Source: Solirubrobacterales bacterium | GTDB lineage: Bacteria; Actinomycetota; Thermoleophilia; Solirubrobacterales; Solirubrobacteraceae | Assembly (NCBI GenBank): GCA_027451345.1 | Contig: DAIDJO010000051.1 | Location: 1-51,011 of the forward strand | Length of the DNA stretch: 51,011 nt | Reading direction: 5' to 3' | Part shown: piece by piece, positions 16,554 to 24,851 of the stretch | Layout: every line of letters begins with the position of its first letter | Position numbering within the stretch: the first letter of the stretch is position 1 | Made by a program: the position numbers and the translations under genes | Notes under the pieces: model-generated | Told to the model about the DNA's origin: nothing | Database searches by the model: none | The model's input: only the letters and a program-made list of their open reading frames with translations

Positions 16554-18052
16554 GCCAGGTCGAGCTCCGCGGTCGCGGGCAGCGTCGCGTCGGTGGCGTG
16601 CAGCGGTGGCGGGAAGGTGATCTCGAACCGCGTCCCCCGGAGGGCCGGCAGCGAGGTCAGCCGCACGCTCGCCCCGTGCGCGGTGGCGACCGCGGCGACG
16701 ATGGCCAGCCCGAGCCCGGTCCCCCGGGAGCGGGTGTCCCCGCCACCCCGGACGAAGCGCTCGAACACCCGCCGCTGCAGCTCCGGCTCGATCCCGGGGC
16801 CGTCGTCCTCGACGATGATCGTCGGACGGCCGTCGCGCATCTCGGTGGCAGCGCGGATGTGCGTGCCGGGCGGGGTGTGGCTGAGGGCGTTCTCGACGAG
16901 GTTCAGGATCAGGCGGTGGAGGTCGTCAGCGGCGCCGTCGACCGTGGCCGGCTCCGCGTTGACGAGGACGATGTGGTCGGCGAAGGCAGAGCCGAGCTCG
17001 GCGGCCGCGTCGGTGAGTCGCGCGGCCAGGTCGGTGGGGCGGTGCGGCTGGTGGCGCCCGACGTCGGCGCGGGCGAGCAGCAGGAGGTCCGCGACGAGCC
17101 GGCGCATGCGCTGGGTCGAACGCAGCGCCGACTTGGCCGAGTCGGCCTGCTCGCCGTCAAGCTCGTCCGCGAGCAGCTCGAGGTTGGCCAGCACGCTCGT
17201 CAGCGGCGTGCGAAGCTCGTGCGAGGCGTCGGCCACGAACTCACGCTGGCGCATCAGCGCGACCTCGCTCTCGTGACGAGCGGCGTTCAGAGCCCCGAGC
17301 ATCGCTTCGAGCGTGCGCGCCAGGTCGGCGACCTCGTCCTCGGCCTCGGGCTGGGGGATCCGCAGCGTCGGGTCCCGCGTCCGCTCGATCTCGCGCGCGG
17401 CCTCGGTCAGCTCGACGACCGGCCGCATCGCGCGCTGGGCGACGAGCAGCCCGGCGAGCATCGCGAGGATCGTGCCGGCGAGCACGCCGCCCGTGAGGTA
17501 GATGCGGACCTCGCTGATCGTCTCGTTCAGGCTCGAGAGGGGCCGCGCGTAGTAGAGCCAGCCGATCTGGGCCCCGTGCGCGCTCCGGTAGGAGGTCGCC
17601 AGGGTGGCGACGAAGTACCCGTCCTGCACGAACGTCGGCCGGGGCGAGCGGTGGCGTCGCGGCGGCGCGAACCGGGGGACGTTCACGGGCACCCCGGCCG
17701 CATCGTAGGCCTGGGAGCAGAAGAGCCTCCCGCTGCGCGAGAAGAAGCGGATCTGCGCGCTGTCGGACTCCGCGTAGCTCAGGAGGTCGAAGTTGCAGAC
17801 GACCTGTCGCTGAGCGGGCTCGTAGGCGGCGCTCAGCTTGCCGGACAGGGTGCCGAGCGCGCCACTGGTCTGCGCCTGGAACGAGCTCGAGAGCTGGCGG
17901 TCGGTGAGCACGCCGGTGACGGTCGCGATGCTGGCGAGGATCACGAACGTGAGCGCCGCCGAGCCGCCGCCGAGCCGCCAGCGCACCGGCACCCGGCGGT
18001 AGGCGCGGAACACCCGGCTCAGAAGATCCCGAGGCAGACCGCGCTCCCGCAT
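16499..18052 (-). CDS. Two-component sensor histidine kinase
   Basis: Membrane sensor kinase of the EnvZ/MprB class. TM1 is about residues 30-50, an extracytoplasmic sensor domain runs to about 183 and contains two cysteines (C86, C112), TM2 is about 184-205, and a HAMP linker follows. The dimerisation/phosphoacceptor box FVADASHELRTPLTSVL carries H278. The ATPase domain has the N box NLVENALSHT, G1 EDDGPGIEP and G2 GTGLGLAIV. I chose the ATG at 18052; the frame stays open to 18601 without kinase-like sequence. A TACAGT hexamer 6 nt upstream suggests its own leaderless transcript. The probable partner is the regulator at 18901-19596. Confidence 0.93.
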   Translation of the reverse strand: MRERGLPRDLLSRVFRAYRRVPVRWRLGGGSAALTFVILASIATVTGVLTDRQLSSSFQAQTSGALGTLSGKLSAAYEPAQRQVVCNFDLLSYAESDSAQIRFFSRSGRLFCSQAYDAAGVPVNVPRFAPPRRHRSPRPTFVQDGYFVATLATSYRSAHGAQIGWLYYARPLSSLNETISEVRIYLTGGVLAGTILAMLAGLLVAQRAMRPVVELTEAAREIERTRDPTLRIPQPEAEDEVADLARTLEAMLGALNAARHESEVALMRQREFVADASHELRTPLTSVLANLELLADELDGEQADSAKSALRSTQRMRRLVADLLLLARADVGRHQPHRPTDLAARLTDAAAELGSAFADHIVLVNAEPATVDGAADDLHRLILNLVENALSHTPPGTHIRAATEMRDGRPTIIVEDDGPGIEPELQRRVFERFVRGGGDTRSRGTGLGLAIVAAVATAHGASVRLTSLPALRGTRFEITFPPPLHATDATLPATAELDLAQTSTTTGRTIGRRRNRS

Positions 18053-18058
18053 GCCGTC

Positions 18059-18064
18059 ACTGTA
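18059..18064 (-). promoter_or_regulatory. -10-like TACAGT before the histidine kinase
   Basis: On the minus strand TACAGT lies 6 nt before the kinase ATG, in the 122-bp gap after the phosphatidyltransferase gene. No ribosome-binding site is seen, consistent with a leaderless mRNA. Confidence 0.4.
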
Positions 18065-18174
18065 CGCGCAGGGCTCGCCCACGCCGACCATCCGGGCGCC
18101 TAAAGGTTCCTCAAGACCAGCGCCGCCATGCGCCCATCGGCCGCAGCGGCCCGGCGCCGGAGGTGGGCTCGGGG

Positions 18175-18771
18175 TCAGGCGAGGGTGCGGACGGCGAGGG
18201 CGACCCGCTGCACGACCGTGCCCAGGACCAGCCCGGCGAAGACCCACGCGATCAGCTCCGCGTGCGTGGGCGTGAGGCAGATGGCCGCGTAGGCGACGAT
18301 CGTCTCCGTGCCCTCGGCCAGTCCCGGCGTGAAGCGCAGGGAGCGCTCGTCCCCGAGGCCCAGTCCGCGTCTCTCGACCAACGACGCGAAGCCGAGCAGC
18401 GCGACGCTGTTCAGCAGGTAGGCGCCGAGCAGGGCGACGCAGGCGACCCGCGCGTGCGGCATGGCGATCGCGACACCAAGCACGAATCCCGCGTAGACGC
18501 AGGTGTCGGAGAGGAAGTCGAGCAGCCCGCCGAGGTCCGACGGCGTCCCCCGACGGGCGAGCGCGCCGTCGAGTCCGTCCAGGAGACGGCCGACCAGCCA
18601 CAGCACGAGCGCCGCCGTCCAGGCGCGCAGGGCGGCGCTGACGCAGGCGCCGGCACCCGCCACCAGCGAGGTGGCGGTGATCGCGCCCGGCGACACTCCC
18701 GCCGCGGCCACCGGCACGGCGAGGCGGTCGATGACCGGTCGGTACAGGGTGCGGGCGTGCTGATCGAGCAT
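18175..18771 (-). CDS. CDP-alcohol phosphatidyltransferase
   Basis: Integral-membrane enzyme that transfers a phosphatidyl group from CDP-diacylglycerol (or a related CDP-alcohol) to an alcohol. The catalytic signature is present as D65-x2-D68-G69-x2-A72-R73, then G81-x3-D85-x3-D89, with the spacer one residue shorter than in PgsA. About six hydrophobic segments fill its 198 residues, and GLAEGTETIVAY near the C-terminus is a subfamily mark. The acceptor alcohol cannot be deduced. It sits between a response regulator and a histidine kinase gene on the same strand, suggesting membrane lipid composition may be an output of that system. Confidence 0.85.
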   Translation of the reverse strand: MLDQHARTLYRPVIDRLAVPVAAAGVSPGAITATSLVAGAGACVSAALRAWTAALVLWLVGRLLDGLDGALARRGTPSDLGGLLDFLSDTCVYAGFVLGVAIAMPHARVACVALLGAYLLNSVALLGFASLVERRGLGLGDERSLRFTPGLAEGTETIVAYAAICLTPTHAELIAWVFAGLVLGTVVQRVALAVRTLA

Positions 18772-18900
18772 CAGGTCAACCGATGGGCCTCGACCGATTC
18801 GATCCCACCCGCGAGCAGAACGGTTCAGCGGCCCCTGCAGACGGGCGGTACCCGGACTCGGCCGCCGTCCGGCCGCGCCACGCCGTGTGCCCCGGCGCCG

Positions 18901-19596
18901 TCAGACCCGCAGCACGTACCCGGCGCCGCGGATGGTGTGCAGCAGGCGGGGCTCGCCGCCGGCCTCGAGCTTGCGGCGGAGGTTGGAGACGAAGACCTCG
19001 ATCGTGTTCGTCATCGAGAACGGGTCGTAGCCCCAGACCTCGTCGAGCAGGCGCTGGCGCGAGACGACGATCCGCTCGTTGCGCATCAGGTATTCGAGCA
19101 GCTCGAACTCGCGCTGGGTGAGATCGAGCGGGCGGTCGCCGCGCAGGACCTCATGGGTGTCCGGGTTCAGGCGCAGGTCGCCGACGGCGATCGCGGCCTG
19201 TCCACGCGGCGGGCGGCGGCGCAGCAGTGCGCGCAGCCGGGCGAGCAGCTCCTGGCGCTCGAACGGCTTGACGAGATAGTCATCCGCGCCCGCGTCGAGA
19301 CCCTCGACCCGGGATTCCACCGCGTCGCGGGCGGTGAGCATCAGGATCGGCACGTCATCGGCCTCGCGCAGCGTCCTGGCCACCTCGATGCCATCGAGCT
19401 TCGGCAGTCCCAGGTCGAGGATCACGAGGTCCGGGAGGAAGGCGTGGGCCTCGTCGAGCGCGGCCAGGCCGTCCCCGGCGATCCGCACGTCATATCCCTC
19501 CATGCGCAGCGAGCGCTGGAGGACCTGTGAGATCGCGTCGTCGTCCTCGACGACGAGGACGCGAGCGGGACGCTCGAAGTCGGCTGAGGTGCTCAT
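18901..19596 (-). CDS. OmpR/PhoB-family response regulator
   Basis: DNA-binding response regulator. The receiver domain has the acidic pair DDD (18-20), phosphoacceptor D61 in LVILDLGLP, and the LVKPF lysine. The C-terminal winged helix (TQREFELLEYLMRN ... TNTIEVFVSNLRRKLE ... IRGAGYVL) is typical of OmpR-type activators. It is upstream of the CDP-alcohol phosphatidyltransferase and the histidine kinase on the same strand, most similar in layout and sequence style to MprA/TcrA-type systems. A TAGGAT hexamer 9 nt before the ATG is the likely promoter. Confidence 0.93.
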   Translation of the reverse strand: MSTSADFERPARVLVVEDDDAISQVLQRSLRMEGYDVRIAGDGLAALDEAHAFLPDLVILDLGLPKLDGIEVARTLREADDVPILMLTARDAVESRVEGLDAGADDYLVKPFERQELLARLRALLRRRPPRGQAAIAVGDLRLNPDTHEVLRGDRPLDLTQREFELLEYLMRNERIVVSRQRLLDEVWGYDPFSMTNTIEVFVSNLRRKLEAGGEPRLLHTIRGAGYVLRV

Positions 19597-19605
19597 CGCC
19601 CCATG

Positions 19606-19611
19606 ATCCTA
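19606..19611 (-). promoter_or_regulatory. -10-like TAGGAT before the response regulator
   Basis: On the minus strand TAGGAT ends 9 nt upstream of the regulator's ATG, within the 55-bp gap downstream of fdhD. No convincing -35 at 16-18 bp. Confidence 0.4.
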
Positions 19612-19651
19612 AATCCACGCGGTCGGGGCTCGGGCAACTCTTCGCGGATCT

Positions 19652-20419
19652 TTAGAGCGCCTTGACCCGGTGTTCGCCGCTGTAGACGTTGACACGCCCC
19701 CCGCGGGCGAACCCACAGAGCGTGAGATCCCGGTCCCGCGCCAGCTCGACGGCGAGCGACGTCGGCGCCCCCACGCCGACGAGCACGGGTGCGCCGGCGA
19801 CCGCGGCCTTCTGCACGAGCTCGAAGGACAGGCGACCGCTCACGCAGAGCAGGTTGGCGTGCAGCGGGAGCCGGCCCTCGCCGAGCGCCCAACCGACGAC
19901 CTTGTCCATCGCGTTGTGGCGTCCGACGTCCTCGCGGACGCAGATCAGCCCTCCCGAGAGGTCGAACAGGCCCGTCGCGTGCAGCCCGCCCGTGCGGGCG
20001 AAACCAGGCTGGACCAGCCGCTCGGGGAGGGCGGCGAGCAGTCCTCGGTCCAGCGGCGGGTGCGACCAGGCGGGCAGCGGCGGGCTCTGCACGACGACCT
20101 CGTCGATCGCACCCTTCCCGCACACCCCGCAGGAGGAGGTCGTGTAGAACCGGCGCGCGCTCACCGCCCGAGCGAGCGGTCCGTCGACCACGATCGTGTT
20201 GTTGGCCAGGTCGTCGGTGAGCCCCGCCCGCCGCGGGCCGTCGATCAGGCCCTCCCCGTAGAGGAAGCCGAGCGCGAGCTCCTCGTCGTGGCCCGGGGTG
20301 CGCATCGTGACCGCGAGCGGCTCGCCGCCGGAACGGATCTCGAGCGGCTCCTCGACGGCGACGGTGTCCTCCCGTCCGTCGTGCATCACCGTCCTCAGGG
20401 CGCCCGGCGTCAGCTCCAT
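19652..20419 (-). CDS. fdhD: Formate dehydrogenase accessory sulfurtransferase FdhD
   Basis: Transfers sulfur from IscS to the molybdenum cofactor, needed for active formate dehydrogenases. The sulfur-carrying CxxC is C97-G-V-C100 in TTSSCGVCGKG, and GRHNAMDKVVGWAL and GFARGGRVNVYS are family blocks. Length 255 is normal. The gene is divergent from the DUF6457 gene with only 25 bp between start codons. With mobA it forms a molybdenum-cofactor group, although no formate dehydrogenase gene is visible in the window. Confidence 0.95.
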   Translation of the reverse strand: MELTPGALRTVMHDGREDTVAVEEPLEIRSGGEPLAVTMRTPGHDEELALGFLYGEGLIDGPRRAGLTDDLANNTIVVDGPLARAVSARRFYTTSSCGVCGKGAIDEVVVQSPPLPAWSHPPLDRGLLAALPERLVQPGFARTGGLHATGLFDLSGGLICVREDVGRHNAMDKVVGWALGEGRLPLHANLLCVSGRLSFELVQKAAVAGAPVLVGVGAPTSLAVELARDRDLTLCGFARGGRVNVYSGEHRVKAL

Positions 20420-20444
20420 GCCCTCTCACTCTAATCTGCTCAAC
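20420..20444. promoter_or_regulatory. Bidirectional promoter with overlapping -10 elements
   Basis: The 25-bp gap between the fdhD and DUF6457 start codons holds TAATCT on the plus strand (20432-20437, 7 nt before ATG) and TAGAGT on the minus strand (20433-20428, 8 nt before ATG). The two hexamers share 2 bp. Both genes would be transcribed without a leader from one site, and simultaneous polymerase binding would be excluded. Confidence 0.55.
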
Positions 20445-20657
20445 ATGACCAGAGACGAGTGGATCGCCGCCTTCGCCCAGGAGCTCGGGGTGCAGCCGCC
20501 GACGCCCGAGGAGGCCGAGCAGCTGCTGGCGCTCGCCGGCACCGCCGCGCACTCCTCGGAGCGGCCCGCCGCGCCGCTCGCCTGCTGGGTCGCCGGCCGC
20601 GCCGGGGCCTCGATCGAGGCCTTCCTGGCCGCAGCCGAGCGGGTCAACGCCGGCTGA
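20445..20657 (+). CDS. DUF6457 small protein
   Basis: A 70-residue acidic helical protein (MTRDEWIAAFAQELGV ... AAHSSERPAAPLACWVAGRAG). I recognise it as the DUF6457 type that is commonly found beside mobA, fdhD or moa genes in actinobacteria. No catalytic motif is visible; an accessory role in molybdenum-cofactor metabolism is inferred from context only. The ATG at 20445 is preferred over longer in-frame starts because of the TAATCT element 7 nt upstream. Its 3' end overlaps the convergent mobA by 14 nt. Confidence 0.72.
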   Translation: MTRDEWIAAFAQELGVQPPTPEEAEQLLALAGTAAHSSERPAAPLACWVAGRAGASIEAFLAAAERVNAG

Positions 20658-21195
20658 GCCACTCCTCCGCGGCGATCAGGTCCTCGGGGGTGTTCACCGC
20701 CCGTGCCGCCCCGGGACGCATCGCCGCGGTCGCCACCGGCGCGAGACGGGATTGCCCCTGTGTCGAGCGAACCGACGCACCCGCGGCGAGCGCGGCGCGC
20801 AACCGCGGCAGGGTCGCCCGCCGGTACATCGCCGGGAACGGCTGACCGGGCCGGAGGATCGCCACGTCGGCGTCGATCTCGGCCAACGCCGCCAGGGCGG
20901 TGGGGGGGATGAAGGGCATGTCGCAGGGGAGGGCGATGACGGCGGGGAGACCATCGAGGGCGGTCACGATGCCGAGGAGGGGGTGGGTGGGCTCGTCGGG
21001 CTCGAGCAGCACGGGGACGTCGAGCGGGGGCAGCTTCGTCCCGCCCTTGGCCACCACGACCGCGGGCAGGCCGGCGGCTCGCGCGGCGGCGAGCGGATAG
21101 CCGATCAGCGGACGGCCCGCGAGCGGCACCAGGGCCTTGTCGCCGCCGATGCGGCTGCCGCGTCCTCCGGCCAGCACGGCCACGGTGACATCCAT
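20644..21195 (-). CDS. mobA: Molybdenum cofactor guanylyltransferase
   Basis: Attaches GMP to molybdopterin to form the guanine-dinucleotide cofactor. The nucleotidyltransferase signature LAGGRGSRIGGDKAL is at the N-terminus, followed by LIGYPL, LPCDMPF (metal-binding aspartate) and the C-terminal NTPEDL. I start at the ATG at 21195 (MDVTVAVLAGG, 183 residues); the frame extends to 21282 without family-like sequence. A nucleotidyltransferase for another cofactor is possible, but adjacency to fdhD favours MobA. Divergent from ftsK. Confidence 0.88.
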   Translation of the reverse strand: MDVTVAVLAGGRGSRIGGDKALVPLAGRPLIGYPLAAARAAGLPAVVVAKGGTKLPPLDVPVLLEPDEPTHPLLGIVTALDGLPAVIALPCDMPFIPPTALAALAEIDADVAILRPGQPFPAMYRRATLPRLRAALAAGASVRSTQGQSRLAPVATAAMRPGAARAVNTPEDLIAAEEWLSRR

Positions 21196-21256
21196 CGGCG
21201 GAGTTTCCCAGGCAGGGCTCTGCCGCCGCAGGTCGAAGTACAACCTCGCGTAGAAG

Positions 21257-23914
21257 ATGGCTGCCGCCCGTACCACGACCAAGAGCCGGAAGTCGGCCGC
21301 CGCGGGCGGTCGGTCCGCCGGTGGTCAGCGGACCACCGGCGGAAGGAGAGGCGCCTCGAAACGGCAACCGCCGACGCGGGCGCGGCGCTCGCTCGTGGCG
21401 AGCCGCCCGATGCTGCGCAGCGTGCGGGACCTCGAGCCGCACCACATCGACGTGATCGCCCTGGCGCTGATCGCCGTCGGCATCTTCCTCGGCGGCGTCG
21501 CCTACGGGTTCTGGGACGGGGGGGCGCTCGGACGGGGCGTGTTGAGCGGCCTCGAGCTGCTCGTCGGGCGGCTCGCCGACCTGACGCCGATCGCCCTCGT
21601 GCTCGGCGGCGCGCGGGTCCTCGCGCGCGACCTCGACGTCGCCCCGGCGACGCGCCCGCTGCGCAGCGGCACGATCTGCCTGCTCCTGGCCCTCGCGCTC
21701 GCCTTCGCCGCAGGTGTCCTGGGGCCCGGGGCCACGCCGAGCCACGGCTTCTGGTCGGGCGCCGTCATGCAGCACCGCGGCGGCCTGCTCGGCGCGATCG
21801 AGTACTACCTCACCGGGCATCTGATCTCGACCGCGGGGGCGGACATCCTCGCCGTCTTCCTGCTGCTCGCCGGCGTGATCCTGCTGAGCGGCGCCACCTT
21901 CGCCTCGCTGGTCAACAACAGCCGTCGGCACGCCGCCGCGCTGCGCAGGGGCCAGGACGTGGCGAGCGCCACCCGGCGAGCCGAGATCCGGGCGGCGCGG
22001 CTGCGCCGGGCCGAGTCCGAGGAGGACGAGGCGGGCCTGCGGGTGCCGGAACCCGGGGCCACCGAGCTGATCGTTCGGGCAACCCACGTCGAGGCGCCCG
22101 CGGTGGATGTCTATGAGGACGCGGACGGCCAACGGAGCTTCTCGATCGACGACGACGAGCTCGCTCCGGCCGATCCGGTCGAGTTCGAGGACTTCGTCGA
22201 CCTCGACGGCGAGGCGACGAGCGACACCGCCGAGATGGCGGCCATCGACTACGAGGACGAGGAGGAGGCCGACGCGCCGGCCGGTCCGCGACGGGAGGTC
22301 GACCCGAGCGAGCTCACGCCCGGCGGTCGCTACCGGGCCTCCGTCACCGAGGACCCGGACTTCATCTGGCGCGTGCCGTCGGCGCGCTTCCTCGTTCGCT
22401 CGACCGGGGAGGCGGCCAAGCCCGACACCACCGGGCAGGCGGCCACGGCCAAGGCGCTCGTGGAGGCGCTCGGCCACTTCGGGATCGAGGCGAAGGTCGT
22501 CGGCCAGGTGAGCGGCCCGCACATCACCCGCTACGAGATCCGGCTCGCGCCCGGAACGAAGATGTCGAAGGTGGCGAACCTCAAGGACGACCTGGCCTAC
22601 GCGCTCGCCGCGATCGACATCCGCATCCTCGCCCCGATCCCGGGCAAGACCGCCGTCGGCGTCGAGGTCCCGAACCAGCGCCGGCGGATCGTTCACCTCG
22701 GGGACGTCTTCCAGGAGCCGCCGGCCGACTGGTCGCCGCTGACGGTGTGGCTCGGCAAGGACATCGCCGGGCGGGCGATCGGTGCCGACCTGGCGAAGAT
22801 GCCGCACCTCCTCGTGGCCGGGACCACCGGCGCCGGCAAATCCGCGTGCGTCAACGCGATGCTGTCCTCCGTGCTGCTGCGGGCCACGCCGCACGAGGTG
22901 CGCCTCGTGCTCGTCGACCCCAAGCAGGTGGAGCTCAACCACTACGAGTCGATTCCACATCTGCTCACGCCGGTCATCACCAGCCCGAAGATGGCCGCCA
23001 ACGCGTTGCAGAACCTCGTGCGCGAGATGGAACAGCGCTACGGCACGATGTCGCTCGCACGCACCCGTTCGCTGCCGGAGCTCAACAAGGTGCTCGAGGG
23101 ACGCGGACAGGCGCCGCTGCCCTACATCCTGTGCGTGATCGACGAGCTCGCCGACCTGATGATGGTCGCGCCCGCCGACGTGGAGGACTCGATCATCCGG
23201 CTCGCCCAGAAGGCCCGAGCGGTCGGCATCCACCTCGTGCTCGCCACGCAGTCCCCACGGGTGGACGTCATCACCGGGATGATCAAGGCCAACGTTCCGT
23301 CGCGGATCGCGTTCGCGGTCTCCAGCCAGACCGACTCGCGCGTCATCCTCGACCAGAACGGCGCCGAGTCGCTGCTCGGTCAGGGCGACATGCTCTTCTC
23401 GCCGGTGGGCACCAACAAGCTGCAGCGCATCCAGGGCGCCTACATCGACGAGGAGCAGATCCTCGAGTTGACCGAATCGTGGCGGCGCCAGGGCGAGCCG
23501 GAGCTGCGCGAGGAACTGCTCGAGGAGGTGGAGGACGCGTCCGACGGCGGCTCCGACGGCGGCGACGACGGGTTCGACCCGGACGAGGATCCGCTGCTCG
23601 AGGAGGCGATCAGCCTCGTCGCCTCGATGGGGACGGCCTCCACGTCGATGCTCCAGCGGCGGCTGCGGCTCGGCTACACCCGCGCCGGGCGCCTGATCGA
23701 CATGCTCGAGCGCCGTGGGATCATCTCCGGGTACGAGGGATCCAAGCCACGCCAGGTCCTGATCGGCGAGGCCGACGTGCCCCGCATCCTCGTCCAGCTC
23801 GCGGAGAGCTCGCCGGGCGGGCGCTCCGCTGCGCCGAGCGCCACCGAGCCGCCGGCGGAGGATCCGCTCCCGGGCGCGCCCGCCGGCTCAGCCGAAGAGC
23901 AGCACGGCGAATAG
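21257..23914 (+). CDS. ftsK: DNA translocase FtsK/SpoIIIE
   Basis: Septum-localised ATPase that pumps chromosomal DNA during division. A basic N-terminus (residues 1-60) is followed by four membrane segments between about 62 and 212, an acidic linker (to about 370), then the motor: Walker A GTTGAGKS at 522-529, VLVDPKQVELNHY, Walker B-type ILCVIDELADLMM and LATQSPRVDVITG. The C-terminal gamma winged helix (SMLQRRLRLGYTRAGRLIDMLE) recognises polar DNA motifs. Length 885 is normal for actinobacterial FtsK. It opens the conserved ftsK-rodZ-cinA-recA block. Confidence 0.97.
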   Translation: MAAARTTTKSRKSAAAGGRSAGGQRTTGGRRGASKRQPPTRARRSLVASRPMLRSVRDLEPHHIDVIALALIAVGIFLGGVAYGFWDGGALGRGVLSGLELLVGRLADLTPIALVLGGARVLARDLDVAPATRPLRSGTICLLLALALAFAAGVLGPGATPSHGFWSGAVMQHRGGLLGAIEYYLTGHLISTAGADILAVFLLLAGVILLSGATFASLVNNSRRHAAALRRGQDVASATRRAEIRAARLRRAESEEDEAGLRVPEPGATELIVRATHVEAPAVDVYEDADGQRSFSIDDDELAPADPVEFEDFVDLDGEATSDTAEMAAIDYEDEEEADAPAGPRREVDPSELTPGGRYRASVTEDPDFIWRVPSARFLVRSTGEAAKPDTTGQAATAKALVEALGHFGIEAKVVGQVSGPHITRYEIRLAPGTKMSKVANLKDDLAYALAAIDIRILAPIPGKTAVGVEVPNQRRRIVHLGDVFQEPPADWSPLTVWLGKDIAGRAIGADLAKMPHLLVAGTTGAGKSACVNAMLSSVLLRATPHEVRLVLVDPKQVELNHYESIPHLLTPVITSPKMAANALQNLVREMEQRYGTMSLARTRSLPELNKVLEGRGQAPLPYILCVIDELADLMMVAPADVEDSIIRLAQKARAVGIHLVLATQSPRVDVITGMIKANVPSRIAFAVSSQTDSRVILDQNGAESLLGQGDMLFSPVGTNKLQRIQGAYIDEEQILELTESWRRQGEPELREELLEEVEDASDGGSDGGDDGFDPDEDPLLEEAISLVASMGTASTSMLQRRLRLGYTRAGRLIDMLERRGIISGYEGSKPRQVLIGEADVPRILVQLAESSPGGRSAAPSATEPPAEDPLPGAPAGSAEEQHGE

Positions 23915-23960
23915 GTCAGCCGTTCCGCGCGTTCGTGCGCGGGATCGCCGGGACGGGGCG

Positions 23961-23972
23961 GCGCTGCAGCGC
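23961..23972. repeat. 12-bp palindrome between ftsK and the rodZ-like gene
   Basis: GCGCTGCAGCGC is a perfect palindrome in the 103-bp gap, 46 nt after the ftsK stop. No U-tract follows. It could be a terminator stem or an operator. Confidence 0.3.
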
Positions 23973-24002
23973 TTCCTGCAATGCTGGCCGTGGGCCGCAG
24001 CG

Positions 24003-24008
24003 TAGCCT
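24003..24008 (+). promoter_or_regulatory. -10-like TAGCCT before the rodZ-like gene
   Basis: TAGCCT ends 9 nt before the ATG at 24018 and no ribosome site is present, consistent with a leaderless or near-leaderless transcript for the rodZ-cinA pair. Confidence 0.45.
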
Positions 24009-24017
24009 TTATCCAAC

Positions 24018-24851
24018 ATGGCGGACATCGGCTCCACACTGCGCGAGGCGCGCATGCGCTCGCGCATCGACATCAGCGAGGTCGAGGTCGGCACGAAGAT
24101 CCGTGCCAAGTACCTGCGCGCGCTCGAGAACGAGGAGTGGGACCTCCTCCCGGGGCCGGTCTACGTCAAGAGCTTCCTGCGCACCTACGGGGACTACCTC
24201 GGCCTCGACAGCCGCCTGCTCGTCGACGAGTTCAAGCGCCGCTACGAGCGGCCGAGCGATCACGACGTCCGGGTGATGACCACGACGGCGCGGGAGCGGG
24301 ACCGGGAGCGCCGCTCCCGCGGCCCCAGTCGCCTGAGCGGCGCCCTGCTCGCTCCGCGCGCCCTCATCGTGCTCGCGCTCGTCGTGATCGTCGTCGCGCT
24401 GATCCTGATCGGCAACCACAACGGGAAGAACCCGGCGGGCAGCGGGCGGCCGATCACCCCAGCGACGACCGGCGGGGACGCGCGCCGCCACCACCACGGT
24501 CGCGCGCCCACCGGCGGACGGACCACCACCGGGACGACGCCGACGACCACGACCGCCGTCGTCCCACGCAACGTCAGCCTGAGGCTCGTGCCGACGGCGA
24601 CGGTCTGGATCTGCGTCGAGAACCAGTTCGGCCATCCGCTGATGGCCGCCCGTGACTACGCGCCGGGGGAGTCGATCCCGACGTTGCACGCGCGCCAACT
24701 CCTGCTCACCCTGGGCAATACCGGGGTGACGATGACCGTCGACGGCAGGCCCTACTCCCCGACCGCGCAACCGGGGGGCGTCGCCATTGGCCTGCGGGTC
24801 ACCCGCGCCGGTGTCCGGAGTCTGTCGCCCGCGCCGACCTGCCGCTCGTGA
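24018..24851 (+). CDS. RodZ-like membrane HTH protein
   Basis: Bitopic membrane protein with a cytoplasmic HTH_25 domain (residues 1-75: [53 protein letters not shown]). One TM helix lies at about 112-135, then comes an extracytoplasmic Thr/Gly/His-rich linker and a C-terminal DUF4115-like beta domain. In rods RodZ links MreB to the wall machinery; no mreB is visible here, so the partner is unknown. It overlaps cinA by 4 nt, where Bacillus has pgsA between the two genes. Confidence 0.85.
   Translation: MADIGSTLREARMRSRIDISEVEVGTKIRAKYLRALENEEWDLLPGPVYVKSFLRTYGDYLGLDSRLLVDEFKRRYERPSDHDVRVMTTTARERDRERRSRGPSRLSGALLAPRALIVLALVVIVVALILIGNHNGKNPAGSGRPITPATTGGDARRHHHGRAPTGGRTTTGTTPTTTTAVVPRNVSLRLVPTATVWICVENQFGHPLMAARDYAPGESIPTLHARQLLLTLGNTGVTMTVDGRPYSPTAQPGGVAIGLRVTRAGVRSLSPAPTCRS

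Noticed and set aside
18053..18601. N-terminal extension of the histidine kinase frame up to 18601
   Set aside because: The added sequence is Arg/Pro-rich, runs antisense through the phosphatidyltransferase gene, and lacks kinase-like features; the ATG at 18052 gives a normal first TM helix.
18175..18771. Assignment of the CDP-alcohol phosphatidyltransferase as PgsA
   Set aside because: The catalytic spacer is one residue shorter than in PgsA and the C-terminal GLAEGTET block belongs to another subfamily.
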